Numbered from the stretch's first letter, positions 34,346-46,640 are shown. The stretch: 64,000 nucleotides of DNA from Cricetomys ansorgei (GCA_026225945.1 JAMJFZ010003636.1:264835-328834); one strand, 5' to 3'. Notes: generated from the sequence alone by a model not told the origin. Program-made: numbers and translations.

Positions 34346-36350
34346 CTGCTTCAAGTGTTTTAGTTTTATGGAGTCACACTTGTCAATATTAACTTTAATT
34401 CTTGGTCCAATAGAGTATTATTCAGATATCTTTTCTTAAACCCATATCACTCTAGGATGCTACTTATGTTTCCTTCTAACAGTTTCAGTGTTTCAGATTC
34501 CAGGTTTATGTCTTTGATCAATATGGAGTTAGTTTGGTGGTAAAGTGATTGATACAGGACTAATTTCATTCTTTTGCACGTGAAAGTTTCATTCTCAACC
34601 ATTTCTTGAATAACTTATTTTTGATTTCTTGATATCTTTGCCAAATATAATTTGACTGAAGTTACCAGTGCTCATGTTTGAGTATTTGATTTTTTTCCAT
34701 TGGTTTACATGTATGTTTTTATGCCAGTAGGTTACTGTATTTTTTTTTCTATGGCTCTGAAATACATCTTAAGATTTGTAGTAATAATCCATGAAGAATT
34801 GTTCTTTTTACTTATGATTGTATTGTCTATACAGGGTCTTTTGTGGTTTCATATGTATTTTGGGATTTTTTTTTTTTTTTTACTTTTTTCTTGTGAAGAA
34901 TAAGACGAGAATTTTGGTTGGGATTGCACTGAATCCATAAATAACTTTTTGCAAAATGGTCATTTTCAAAATGTTAACCCTACCAATCTATGAACATGAG
35001 ATGTCTTTTCATTTTTTTGTGTCCGTGTTTTAAAGTTTTCACTGTAGCAGTCCTTCACTTGCTTAGTTAGGTTTATTCCTAGATAATTTGCTTTCTTTGA
35101 GGCCATTGTAAATGGGATTGCATCTATGGCCACCTCTCTGTGTGTTTGTTGTTGATACATAGAAAAGCTATTTATTTGTGCAAGTTCATTCTCTGTCCTG
35201 CCACATTCTCTTTATTGTTTCAGGATTGTTTCAAGATTTCTGGTAAAATTTTAGGACTCTATAGCACATACTATCATGTTGTATTCAGAGGAACATTTTG
35301 ACTTGCTATTTCTCTATTTGTATTCCTTTAATTTCCTTCTCATGCATTATTGCTCCAGCAAGTACTTCTAGGATAATTCTGAAAAGGTTTGGATGTAGTA
35401 GACATATCTGTCTCATTCCTGACTTCGGTGTGTTTGCTTTAAGCTTGCCATCATTTAGGCAATGATAGCTGTATGTTTGTTGTATATAATTTTCATTGTG
35501 TAGAGATATGTTCCCTCCAGGCCTACATTTTCTAGGACTTTTATCATGAAACCATGTTGGATTTTTGTTAAAGGTCTTTTTTAGCATATATTGAGGTGAT
35601 CATGTGACTTTTGTATTTCAGTCCATTTATATTGTTTATTACACTTATTGATACATTTACACTTACATATCTTGGGCTTTCCCTATATTTCAGGCATAAA
35701 GCTGACTTGGTCATGATGTATAATCTTTTTGACATATGTCAATATTCTCTTTCAAATATTTCATTGAGCATTTCTGAGTCTATACTAATCATGTATATTA
35801 GCTTGTTGGTTTATTTTTGTGTATCTTTACCTGGTTTTGCATTAGAGTGGTATTGACTTTATAGAAAGAATTTGGAAGTGTTCCTTCCTTCTTAATTTAT
35901 TTTCCTTTTAATAATTTAGAAGGAATAACTGCAGATTTTCTCTTACTGTCTGGAAAAATCCTGCTGTGAATACCGCTGGTCCTGAACATATTTTATCTGG
36001 AAAGATTTTTATTACTATTTTAATCTCCTCAATAGTTATGAGTCTGTTTGAGTTATCGACTGTTTTATGGTTTAGCTTTGGTGGTTTGGCTTGATCTTTC
36101 TTTCAGTTTTTCCAGCTTGTAAAGAAGTACAAGTTTTAAAAAGTCTTCCCTATACTGATCTGAGTCTCTCGTTTGGTGTCTATTGAAATGTTCTCAGATC
36201 ATTTTTGATTCTTTCAACTTGGGTTCTCTTTTTCTTTCAGTTATTTGGACCAAGAGACTACCAATCTTGTTTATATATCTAGCTCTTAGATTTCTTGATT
36301 TTCTTTTTGGTATCATTTTTTTTTATTTCTATTTTACCCACTTATGAACT

Positions 36351-37836
36351 CTGAGACATATAACAGTGACCTGCGTGAAAGATATATTGATGCAATGGTG
36401 GCACAAAATTAATGGGAATAACCAACTACTTCCAAATTTGGCTGATATGGTTTATGTCTCATGGAGATGAGATACAATCTATAACTGACACTGCTAATGA
36501 GGTCCAGAACCTGAGACTAGCTGAGTCATATGATTATTGGAAAATATAGTATTATTATTCTGTGAAAGACACATTAAGTAATAAAATGATTCCTAATGAT
36601 ATACTACTATGTCCATAGATAAGTGCATCCCTCAGTCCTCATTAAAGAAGCTACATCTTGCAGTAGACAGGGACTAATACAAAGAACCCCATGTGCAGAG
36701 AGTGAGAGGCTTTTGATCACTCAGTCTTACATGGGTTGCTTTATCAATTTTCTCTGTTAAGTGTCAGGAATCTATGTAGAAGGGGAGGCAGAATTAACAC
36801 CATTAATTCTGAAAATAATGTCAAATAAAATTCTTTGTATAGTAAAACAAACAATTTCTGCCATATAAGTAAAATGCTTAAGCTGAGTATAGTTATTGAG
36901 TATAGTTTTATGTACTGTGCTGTTTATGCAAAATGATGTTATTGTTTACTTGAAAATAATGAAGACAAAATGAGAAACTCCACCCTTTCTTTAGAAAATG
37001 CAAAAAAAAAATATGTACATGATGACTGGAAAGGTAAATCACAAAACAAATCACTTTCTTAAGACTAATTATTTTTTAATGTATGTTCTGACCAAGAATT
37101 ATAAATTCAACACTGCCAGCTGCATCCCATATAACAAAACAATCATCATCAATTCCTTTGGTATGAAAACAACTGGTCCTTGTGTTGCTATTTTCTAAGA
37201 CCAGGACCTTGTCTAAATTAGCTATTATCCTGCCTCAGACTCTCAGTTGTTGGCCTGAGAATTTTGGACCATGACAACTGGCACTTCTACAGTTTTAGCA
37301 AACACAATATTACCATCATCTAAAAGCACTGTTGTGAAAATTCATGGACACCGAAATTTCTATGGATAATGACCCCAAGATGTAAGCTATGTTTAAATGA
37401 ACTCTAAAACACAGCTGAAGAAAATTGTAGTCCTAATTGATTGATTAGCACTACTAATTTAAAGTCATCAAGTTGATGGGAAAATACTTCTGTGTTTGGC
37501 CACACTGATGACTCTTGTTCTTCAAGAACCTTGTTTTCTTTCTTCTGATTAAAAGCTTAACTTTCATAAGAATTCTAGTTTTATTTTGCTTGGATAGAGA
37601 TAAATACTTTCATACATGCTTTAGAATTTTCTATATGGTTATCGAAAAGAAAATTAAACAATATTTCAGTCTACTTTTCCTTCTTTATAGACAAGAAGAA
37701 GAACATTCATAGAGAATTCAATGAGGTAAGGACATTATTGTTTCTTAAAATTTTCTCCCTGATTTTTTTTTTACCTCAGAATAATAAGATGTGATAAGAG
37801 TGGAAAGTGTATTCATATGCTACCTATAGTTATTTT
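36351..37836. other. Downstream (3') flank of the OR pseudogene
   Basis: No gene was seen. It matches 20161-21626 in order and content. The short frames at 36998 and 37515 have no family features. Confidence 0.6.
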
Positions 37837-38741
37837 TCAAAGCCAGAGTTTTCTCATAGCATTTTTCATCTCTGAATTTCTCAAAGTGTATATTAAAGGA
37901 TTTAACATGGGGGTTATAGCTGCAAAAAGAACACTTAAGTATTTGTCAATGGTAAAATTAGAGACAGGTCTAACATACATGAAAATACAAGGAGCAAAGA
38001 AGAGGACAACCACCGTGATGTGGGAGCTACAGGTGGACAGGGCTTTGTGCCTCCCTTCCATACTCTGAGTCTTAAGAGAGTGTAAAATGATTCCATATGA
38101 TACCAAGAGAAGGATAAAGACCACTGTACAAATTGCTCCACTATTGGCAATAACAGTTAAGCCAATGAAGTTGGTGTCTGTGCATGCAAGTCCTAGTAAT
38201 GGGAATACATCACAGACAAAGTGATCAATGATATTTGGCCCACAGAAAGGAAGATTATATACAAGGAGAACTTGAAGCAGAGAGTGTACCAATCCTCCCA
38301 TGCAGGACACCACCAACAGGAATGTGCAAACCCTTGATTCATGATGGTCAAATAGTGCAGTGGCTTACAGATGGCTACATAGCGATCATAGGCCATCATC
38401 ATCAGAAGGAAGATCTCAGCAGCAGCAAGTAAATGCTCTACAAAGAGCTGGACCATGCAAGCTGAAAAGGAAATTTTCTTTTTGTCACAGAGTAAGTCTA
38501 TAATTAACTTGGGTGAGATGGCAGTGGAATAAACAGCATCCATGAGGGACAGACAGGCAAGGAAGAGGTACATTGGGGTTCCTAAGGAGGGGCTGGCTAT
38601 CACTGTCCACACAATGAGCAGGTTGCCCACCATCGTCAGAATGTAGATGAGTGAAAACAGGACAAACAATGCTTTTCTCCCAGCAGGATCCTGAGTGAGG
38701 CCCAGGAGGATGAATTCTGTAACATTGTTTCTCTGTCCCAT
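37837..38741 (-). pseudogene. Olfactory receptor, OR4C type, one frameshift
   Basis: A near-complete receptor starting [10 protein letters not shown] and ending [12 protein letters not shown], like the gene at 21627. The frame breaks once. After LHYLTIMNQ (codon 136) a single base is missing near 38331-38334 compared with its paralogue. The first frame then runs into nonsense until 38193, and the correct sequence continues in the next frame with [20 protein letters not shown]. Apart from this, [19 protein letters not shown] and PLIYTLRN are intact. Departures from the family are [11 protein letters not shown] for [11 protein letters not shown] and LLAAAEIF for the FGGAEVF block. One lesion and otherwise clean sequence mean inactivation is recent. 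A sequencing error or a segregating allele cannot be excluded. Confidence 0.92.
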
Positions 38742-38781
38742 TTAGTCTTCTATAAGGCTTTTTTCTCAGTTCAGAGACCTA

Positions 38782-38805
38782 AAGAATGTGACCTGCCTTG
38801 AAACT
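38782..38805 (-). promoter_or_regulatory. Predicted 3' splice acceptor before the OR pseudogene
   Basis: The minus-strand sequence 'gtttcaaggcag|gtcacat' has its AG at 38793-38794, 52 nt before the ATG. It matches the acceptor of the gene at 21627 in place and sequence. Confidence 0.45.
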
Positions 38806-40150
38806 GTGAAGAAGAACATTAATTCATTATGGCAGGATGCATGTCTTCATCTTTACCTTCTACAGTGAATGTCTTGCAAAAACACTTAATAAAGATGTGT
38901 TACTAAAATTCCTATCCAAGGATCCCAACACATTTTCCCTCAGGACCTAAACATTTCTTATGCATTTTTGGGAGGTTCTCAAAATTCATAAGTTGATCTC
39001 TAAAATCTAGAATTGTCTCTAGAGAGAAAAGATAAACACTATTAGCTGGTTTTAATGAATCATTTTATAAAGGTTATAAATATACAAAAATGTCAGCAAC
39101 CTAAACAAATAAAAGAGTTCTAGTAGCTAACATCCTTACTGTCTTAGTGGTAGCAGGTTACTACAGATGTGTGCTGGACGCAATACAGAAGAATAGCAAC
39201 TAGCATTGGAGCATCAGGAGTGCAGTCCACTGTTAGCAGAGCAATGATGAGTTTCACCCCAGTTTGGCAAATCCATGATGGACTGTCTCCTGAATGCCCT
39301 TTGCCAGTACAAGGCCTTGTTGTGCTTGTTGCTACCATGGGGTCCCTGTCTCTCTTGTAGTATGAAAGTTCTATGGTGGGGGTATCTAACCCCTTACTGG
39401 ACAAAGTCCCCCTCACTGGGCAATGAATATATAGTATTTAATATATAGTATAGCGATTTTACCCAAGCAATACCACTCAGATTCAATTGAAACTTCTGGG
39501 AGAAACTAAGAAACATGTATAGTTAGAGAGGCTAAGTTAGTGTGTTGAGCAAATTCCATAGAGGAAAGAAACATATTTTTAGTAGCTGAGGACTTGCTAG
39601 GATCAGAAAGATTAGTCACTAGGGCCAACAAATTTCACCTATGAGAGACAAGTCTTTGATTAATAGGCAACAAATGAGTTTTAGTGACCACTGTTAACTT
39701 TGATCAAATTTGATTTTCCTTGTTTTACAATTATGGAATTCAGTGTGCACCTATAGAACATAAAGACAGTGAAACAGAATGCTTTTATTCTCTATATGAT
39801 AAAGAAAAATTAAAAATTATTTTACTTGTGATACTCTGATTAACAGTAATCGAAATAAATTTATAGAATAATTGATCATTATTTAGTTAGCACAAAATAT
39901 AGCCTAACAAGGAAATCGGCTAAGAAAAATTACTTGGTTTCCATAAACTCTGTTATTCAGTAATAGACAAGTCATCATTTTGCTATACATTGTCTATGGG
40001 AACAGAACATACAAGAGATGTTTACTTACATGTGGGTATTTTCATGGTAACCTGCTTTAAAGGCTTTGATCAAAGTGTGTATAAGTTGTATGTGTGTTGA
40101 AGCTTTGCTTCATCCACAAGGTAGTAAGAAGGTTACAAGATGTATAAGTA

Positions 40151-40152
<2 letters not shown>

Positions 40153-40192
<40 letters not shown>
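40153..40192 (+). repeat. (GT)n microsatellite
   Basis: Twenty uninterrupted GT units. Confidence 0.95.
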
Positions 40193-40196
<4 letters not shown>

Positions 40197-40260
40197 AGCT
40201 AACAGGATGTATGGGTAATAGGTATTTGAAGTAGTTGAAGTAGTTAGCTTACAAAATATG

Positions 40261-40273
40261 TGTGAGTGAGTGA

Positions 40274-40310
<37 letters not shown>
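40261..40310 (+). repeat. (GTGA)n-(GT)n compound microsatellite
   Basis: A short GTGA run followed by about 16 TG units. Confidence 0.95.
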
Positions 40311-41208
40311 TGTGTTGAAGCTTTGCTTTATCCACAAGACATATGAATGTGTGAATGAGTGTGTCTTTATAGGAAATGATAAAAATTAGGTTGCTGAAGC
40401 TTGCCTTCACCCACAAGAAGTATATGTATGTATGATAGAGATAGGTGTGATTTTATTTAAAAACTAAAGTAGAGAATAAGTTTAAATAAGAAATAAAAAT
40501 TGAATTGTATATAGAGAAAAAGTCTAAATTACTTATAGAGAGAAAATAGAAGAAGCCTCAATAAATAGAGAAGTCTGGTCCAGTCTATAGGAGGTATGAA
40601 TATTTAGATTATTTACATTATCTGTCAACTCCACACCCACTTCCTCAGAACACTGACTTGCTGGGATCGGACTCAAAAAAATATATAAATAGCTTTAGAG
40701 TCAGTTCTGCAAGCTGATAGATTTAATCAAGTAACTTATAATACAATTTCTGTAGCCCCAAAATTACCAATGAAATATAAAACTGAACGCCATTCAATCC
40801 TAGTGTATATTAGATGATCAGTCATTTGTGTCTTAAAGAATGGCTACTCTATGAATCATTCATTCAATCCAAAGTCACTAAACTGCATAAAATTACCACA
40901 AAGTTATTTACCATATTCTTACCTGGACTTATGACTTCAAATGTCTCAGACGAACAGCTGCTTAGAAGCCATTATCCTGTACACTGCATTCTTCCTGCTA
41001 CTGAATTCATAACACATTTCTATTTACTACCTTTATTTTTTTTAATTCTACTTAGCTTAACTAAACAAATCCAGAATTTCTAGGAATTGCTTTGTTACAT
41101 GCTACTATGCATTTTAGAATTTTATTTTCAAAAAGTTTGTGGTACTTCAAGTAGTAAGAACAGAGAACACAGAATCTACATCTAGAAATACAGATATTGA
41201 GTACAACA

Positions 41209-41212
<4 letters not shown>

Positions 41213-41243
<31 letters not shown>
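41213..41243 (+). repeat. (TG)n microsatellite
   Basis: About 15 TG units. A GT-rich stretch occupies the same place in the paralogous flank at 23396-23436. Confidence 0.9.
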
Positions 41244-41245
<2 letters not shown>

Positions 41246-42483
41246 CTGTGTGTATATGTATTTCCAAGCTACTGGAAATGCTGAAATGAACCAAATGAAC
41301 AATAAAATGTGCAGATTAAGTGCAAGAAAACATGAACTTGAATCATTTTCTAAGTGGAATTACAAATATATCTGTTTGTATATTTAAGTCTTAAGAATTT
41401 GAACTAGGTGACTTATAGATCTTTCATTTTTATTATACCACCATTTATGTAGTCCTACCCTTCTATCATTGACTTTATTTTCTTTCATATTTCATAATCA
41501 AATAGAAATTTCCAAATTACTTAAAATATACCAATCAGTAGTATTGGGAATCTAATAACTACTCAACAAATAATCACTCTAAATTCCAGTTAATGTGTAC
41601 AACCTAAGGCATCCCTGGAGAGAGGGTACCAGAGTGGAGAATGGAAAAAAAATATTTGTATATTTAAGTTCTCTCAAATGATACTTGTGTGACCATCAGT
41701 AGCTTAATAAGCTTCCATCTGCATCTGGCTCATTCTTTTTCAAAGGAGCAAATCCAAATTATGTACTTCTTAAAATTTTTCAAGCTAAATTTGAGGTTCC
41801 TATGATACTACTGGGTGCCAGTAACACTAAAGTCAATGAGGGTTGTTATTAATGTTTATCCTGTTTCATTTTTAGAATTTAATTAAAATAAACAAACAGA
41901 ATCTTTGTCAATTTAATAAAAATAATTTTAAAAGAATATAGAATATGAAGAATACTATACCAGAAAACATGAACTAACTTTTGGACGAAAGATAGAAATT
42001 TACCAATTAGGAAATGCACACATCTGGGTATGGGTGTTACTGTTGTTGTTGCTGCTGTTGTTGTTTACCTGTGGAGTGATATATTTTTCAGTAGAAGCAA
42101 AAAGATTACGTACATGAATTTGGCAGTAGAGGAATTGAGCAGAGACTGCCTCTTAACTTCATTCACAGGCAGATGTGACATACTTTCCACATGTCACCAT
42201 CACATCACTGCTACATCTGATTCATATTTGTCTTTCTTGAATCTATGGACCAAAAAGGGACATCCACTGAAGAACTTAAACTAGAAAGTAGAGAAAGTTG
42301 TCTCCTTCCACTTCTTCCTGTGTGATAGCAGTTTCTACAATACATATTCTTCTTAATCATCATTTCTGCTTTTATCAGAACACAAGTTCTACTCTCCTGT
42401 TTAATTACTTACTCAGTAAAAGCATGATATTTAAATTATAGTTTATTGCTTGAAATATTCAATACTTATGCCATAAAATGTGA

Positions 42484-42760
42484 ATAATGGGGCCACAAGC
42501 TATCTCAGTGGGTTAAGGCAATTGCTATCAAGACTGAAGTATTCAGTTTGATCCCTAGAACCAGGTCACAAGGTGGAAACAGAGAAGCCTCTCTGGAATT
42601 TTGACCTCTGACTTCTGTGTCACTTAGTAAACTAATACAGTAGCAATCCTACCTGGCCTGAAACTCACTCTGTAGACCATACTGGCCTCAAACTCAGAAA
42701 CCAACCTGCCTCTGCTTGGGAATAAAGGAATTGTGCCACCATTCCGGTCACATTTTTTTA
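42484..42760. repeat. Fused B2/B3 (forward) and B1 (antisense) SINEs
   Basis: 'gggttaaggcaattgctat' and 'gatccctagaaccaggtca' mark the forward part. 'cactctgtagaccatactg' and 'cctgcctctgcttgggaat' mark the antisense B1. It is the orthologue of 1908-2160. Confidence 0.65.
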
Positions 42761-44019
42761 ATGAACAGTGTCACCAGGCTTACAAATTATACCATTAAAT
42801 TTATACAGTTTTAGAAAAAAATAGATTCTTAAGTTGTTTATATCTATATACCATAAAACAGCAGCACCTAGAGTACATTCAATTATCATGTTAATTAACT
42901 CTCTGATAAAACATGAAATACTTTTCTAAGCATGATTTTCTATAAATACACACTAAAAAGCTTGCAGGGATCATTCTAAACCTTGCACATCAAAAGATCT
43001 TAATATTCTGCAACATAATTCTTTACAATGAATGGCATTTAATTTTCTAATTAAAGTATGTCTAAAATTATATGGTAACATAATAAACAAAAACATCATA
43101 TTCCTTAAGGAAAAACAGAAGATAAGAAACTCATCATTCTCTTTTCAGACCTTTAACATACATGACTTATTACTTGGCAATACAGAAAATATACATGTAT
43201 AATGTATAGTAATAAAAAATACGTTTTGTATAATCTATTTCAGTGATTTACTAACTTCATTAGTCTAAATCAGATGCTCTCATGATGGACTGTAGCTTTT
43301 TAGACATTAGTTTTATTTTAACATATAACAGAAAATATCATCTGATATTGATAATATCCTTCCTGAGTTATTTTATATACTCACATTTTAGGTACTTTCC
43401 TAGATCTGGAAAATCAGTGTTCTTGTGCTCAGGGAGTGGGATAACTCTTGCAGCTGGATTATGATCATGAAACACATGATAATGTATAGCTTTTTTTTAT
43501 ATCCACACTGAATAACATTTCTGTGTTTTCTCACTATGGCATATTATATCAGGATTTTAGAGAGAAAAGAATTATCAAAATATATTGTATAAAAAATGTA
43601 CATATGTTAAAGTGTTTAAAATAGATGCTTAAGACAAAAACAAATATAATCAACATTTACTGTGTAAAGTTATTCTGTCTTCCTAAAAAAATTCATGGAA
43701 AAATGAAGATCTGAATTTCAATAGCTATGTACAAACATTGTCCACTTAATAAAAATCAATTTGGCTAAGTTAATATTAATCATTTGGTATCACAAATACA
43801 GGAACAAAATTAACATTAAGATCAACAATTTTTTTCTCAATTATTGTGAATCATTCAAAAAGATTTTAAAAGTTTATTAAACTTTCTTTATCTTTAAAAA
43901 AACAGAGATGTGGACTTCTAGTAAGTAGAAGCAGACCACTTCATTCAAATATCACCTTTCTAAGTAATTCCCATCCCTCAGTAGTGAACATATCCTTTTA
44001 TCTCCCCAGTTTCATTCAT

Positions 44020-44290
44020 CTCTTTCACAAGCATCTATGACTAGTCATGGGTTTGGTAAGAGAGTTGATACTCTGTGGACTGGAATCCAACTAATGCCTC
44101 CTCCAGCTTGGATACAGTAGAGTTCAGAGAAACCTCTTGGGTCATTTTCCCAGATAAACAAATCTGTCTGTGTTGCAGATACTGCCTATGACTCTTAAAT
44201 TTTGTTGTATTGTAGGTAGAAGAGACTATAAGGTCATTAGTGATTCCTTTGTCAGAACATTTGCAACAAAACAAAATTTATATGTATCTC
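44020..44290. promoter_or_regulatory. Conserved upstream element (copy near the OR at 37837)
   Basis: 'tttcacaagcatctatgac', then 'tggaatccaactaatgcct' and 'cctccagcttggatacag' parallel the element at 8930-9250 and 25490-25630. It lies about 5.3 kb upstream of the pseudogene start, and most of the extra distance is the 39166-40675 insertion. The minus-strand 77-codon frame is not conserved. Confidence 0.35.
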
Positions 44291-45571
44291 CTGGAGTGTA
44301 TTTTTTTTCCTTAACAAAGAAATAAAAATTCCATGTTCAGCTAATAAAGGTACCAAGGTAACTTCAAACTAAGGAACATGTTTATTTTGTTAGTTTGTCT
44401 TTATATTAAATTGAAAAAATATAATTAAATGAACCATATTTTAAATATTTAAGTAGTGTTTCATTTGAATACAGTGTTAAGGAATGTGATCCTTATTCAA
44501 AATAGGCAGAACTTCACATAAATATCAAGAAAATAAAATGAGAACTTTCACTTTTTCTTCAAAGAATGAAAAACAATGCACATAAGAAAGGAGGATCACA
44601 AATAATGCTTAAAACTGGGGCTACAATGATAAAACTAAGCATCAATTTACATGTGAGGAAAAAACACCAAACACAGAATCACTATTTATATTTCTAGTAC
44701 AATAAAGCTGCAGAAAGTAGATGGGCTTATAAAACAATGGTCATTAAAGCTGAACCTCACGGTGTAAGAGAGAAACATTGAACTAGATTTTTGTATTCTG
44801 TTAAGGAAAAGGAAGCAGAAAGAGTGTTAGAAACAGAGGGGATGGAGGACACCAAGGGAAAAAAGCCTTCTGAATCGACAAAGCAACATGGTTAATAAAA
44901 ATTCACAGAGACTGAAGCAGCAAGCACAGGAACTACACGGTTCTGCACCAAGCACTCTGCATATATATTATAGCTTTCAGCTTAATATCTTTATGGGACT
45001 TCTGTGTGTATGAACCAGTAGGTTACTGATTCTTGTGCCTGCTCTCTCTTGGACTCTTTTCCTTCAATTGAGTTACCTTACCCACTCTCAGTATGATGGT
45101 TTTTCTTTTAGCTTATCTTAACTTATTTTGTTATGTTTGGTTGTTATCTCTTAGAAAACTATGTATTTTAATGAGAAATAGAAAGGGAGTGGACTTGGAG
45201 GGGAAGAGAGGTTGTGAGAAACTGGAAGTGGTATAAGGATGGGAATTGTAATCAGGGTGTATTGTATAAGAAAAGAAATGATGTTCAATAAAAGGTAAAA
45301 GACAAGTTACTATGTTTTTTTAGACTCTTAGAGTAAGATATGCAGTAAGACTGAAGAAAGTGTAGTCTAAAAAATGTACATTAAAAATGTACATTTTTTA
45401 GATACTAATGGTGCTCAAAAATAGAACTTTAATGAAAACATTAAGAAATAAATAAAATATCATAGTCAAGGAAAAGCTCAAACAGGATATTAGCTGAAGT
45501 CATTTATACGCTTCTGTTTAAAGACTGGAAGATTAAGAGATTGGACAGGGTATTATCTTCCCAAACTCTTA
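44291..45571. other. Non-coding spacer with an L1 3' end
   Basis: Up to 44760 it aligns with 27150-27620. At about 45130-45310 there is a sense L1 3' end ('gggagtggacttggagggg', 'gtgtattgtataagaaaag', 'caataaaag'). An inverted pair 'aaaaaatgtaca...tgtacattttt' lies at 45370-45402. No gene was seen. Confidence 0.5.
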
Positions 45572-45645
45572 GTGCCAGTGCATTCCAACAGTATCCTGAG
45601 TGAGACCTGGAGATATAAATTCGGTGGCATTGTTTTTCTCTCCCT
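45572..45645 (-). pseudogene. OR4C-type receptor relic, N-terminal fragment only
   Basis: On the minus strand about 20 codons match the receptor start: GREKNNATEF, then a changed ISPGLTQD, compared with [17 protein letters not shown]. The initiating ATG is lost (the base run reads taaaggg where intact genes have taaatggg), and similarity ends within about 25 codons. The DNA to its right (45650-45800) matches the 5' leader and flank of the ORs at 21627 and 37837, which confirms that this is a true gene start. The remainder of the receptor is missing. Confidence 0.7.
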
Positions 45646-45649
45646 TTAA

Positions 45650-46289
45650 TCTTCTATGTTCCTGACAAGAACTCAGAAAAAACAAGACATGCATTGAAAT
45701 TGTGACGAGGTCCATGAATGAATTATAGAGTGAAGCAAACCTTCACCCTTCTTTCACTGTCCTGAAAAATGCTTTATATATTTCGTAACAGCAATTTCCA
45801 AATTCTTTGCTATTACTTGAAAAACATCCAGCAATAGTAACTGGGATGAAAAATACGATGACTGTAATGACGAAAACCAACTATACTTCATATCCAGAGT
45901 GTACAAAGATAGGTGAAAATGACAGCATCCATCCCTGAGAGTAGCAACAGAGAGACGGACAATAGGACAAGTATTATGATTCTCCTCTCAACGGGTTCGT
46001 TCACTTACATAGCAATCAGCAACTTAATAAACTTTCTGGTATGTCTCTTTAGTTACTATTAACACAAGAAAATCCATACCATTAAATTCTTACTATGTTG
46101 TTGTTTTGTTTTAAAATTTAATCTTAGGTATGTGGAGCCCTAATGAAGAGTGGCAAAATCTAAATAAATAATAAGTGATATTAATGTTCATTACTGTCTC
46201 ATTGTGAATCAGAATAAATAGTTAGGATCTGTGTTAATTTAATTGAAAATATAAACATTGTGAAGAATATAACTCTTGAACTAATTTTT
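45650..46289. other. Upstream flank of the N-terminal OR relic
   Basis: The first 150 bases match the region just upstream of the ATG at 38741. The rest is AT-rich with weak similarity to 5640-6090. No gene was seen. Confidence 0.5.
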
Positions 46290-46296
46290 GGAAATA

Positions 46297-46640
46297 TGTA
46301 TGTGTGTGTGTGTGTGTGTGTATTCGTATATATATATATACCTATCTCCTTATATATACATATGTTTATATTCATATGTGTATATACTTATGTATTTACT
46401 TATATATACTTATATATAAATATATATATGCATATATATTCATATGTATATTGTATTTACATATTTATTACATGTTTATGTATACATTATTTTTTCCTGA
46501 AATACATACACATATATTCATATATGTGTTCATATATATATATTCATATACATATGAACATAGGTATATGTGAACATATGTATATATATTCATATCCAGA
46601 AACATCTATTTATATAAACAAGTAATATATATGTATGTAT
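46297..46640 (+). repeat. (TG)n followed by TATA/CATA-rich low-complexity DNA
   Basis: A TG run (about 46297-46322) leads into about 300 bases of TATATA, CATATA and TATGTA words. Overlapping frames of 121 and 89 codons rich in Tyr and Ile are products of this composition and are not genes. Confidence 0.9.

Larger units (their letters stand above)
31285..36350 (-). repeat. LINE-1 (Lx-type), antisense, 5'-truncated, with nested insertions
   Basis: The 3'UTR (31285-32700 and 33440-33520) is split by an inverted LTR-like repeat (32740-33435). Antisense ORF2 (33530-36350) is split by an antisense B1 (34205-34345). Landmarks are 'tgaatattattccgaactt' (33613), 'gatttgcatttccttaatt' (33986) and 'cttttatcatgaaaccatg' (35537). 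It corresponds to the L1 at 15880-20160 with the same truncation point. It is decayed throughout, and the 135-residue frame at 31447 is only 3'UTR. Confidence 0.85.
39166..40675. mobile_element. Unclassified 1.5-kb insertion with (GT)n and a three-copy motif
   Basis: The paralogous flank (22960) reads straight from 'agcttactacag' to 'ctataaatag'. Here about 1.5 kb intervenes, ending in an A-run (aaaaaaatatataaatag). Inside are two (GT)n tracts and three copies of a 22-bp motif starting GAAGCTTTGCTTCATCC at 40099, 40317 and 40396. A minus-strand 90-codon frame (39144-39416) spans its left edge but shows no family motif I recognise. It could be a transposon or an old retroelement. Its class is unknown. 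Confidence 0.45.
40676..44019. other. Upstream flank of the OR pseudogene at 37837
   Basis: No gene was seen. It aligns with 22960-25485, and within 41660-42925 also with 980-2435. It contains a (TG)n tract (41213-41243) and a SINE pair. The 84-codon frame at 42030-42284 is an accident of the GTT/GCT-rich stretch, with a 1360-1560 counterpart that does not keep the frame. Confidence 0.6.
31285..44760. repeat. Older OR duplication unit, second copy (paired with 15880-27620)
   Basis: The feature order is the same as in the partner unit: antisense L1, 3' flank, OR, upstream flank, shared element, and distal block ending 'aataaagctgcagaaagta'. It is specifically interrupted by the LTR-like repeat at 32740 and the unclassified insertion at 39166. 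Confidence 0.75.

Noticed and set aside
39144..39416. 90-residue minus-strand frame at the start of the 1.5-kb insertion, considered as a transposon or retroviral protein
   Set aside because: No recognisable motif or catalytic signature, and no second copy in the window to test conservation.
40099..40417. Three spaced 22-bp motifs considered as a CRISPR-like array
   Set aside because: Only three imperfect copies at uneven spacing, separated by GT microsatellite, in a rodent genome. They look like local tandem growth.
46260..46625. Overlapping 121- and 89-residue frames rich in Tyr and Ile
   Set aside because: They are read straight through TG/TATA/CATA simple repeat, and composition alone explains the lack of stops.
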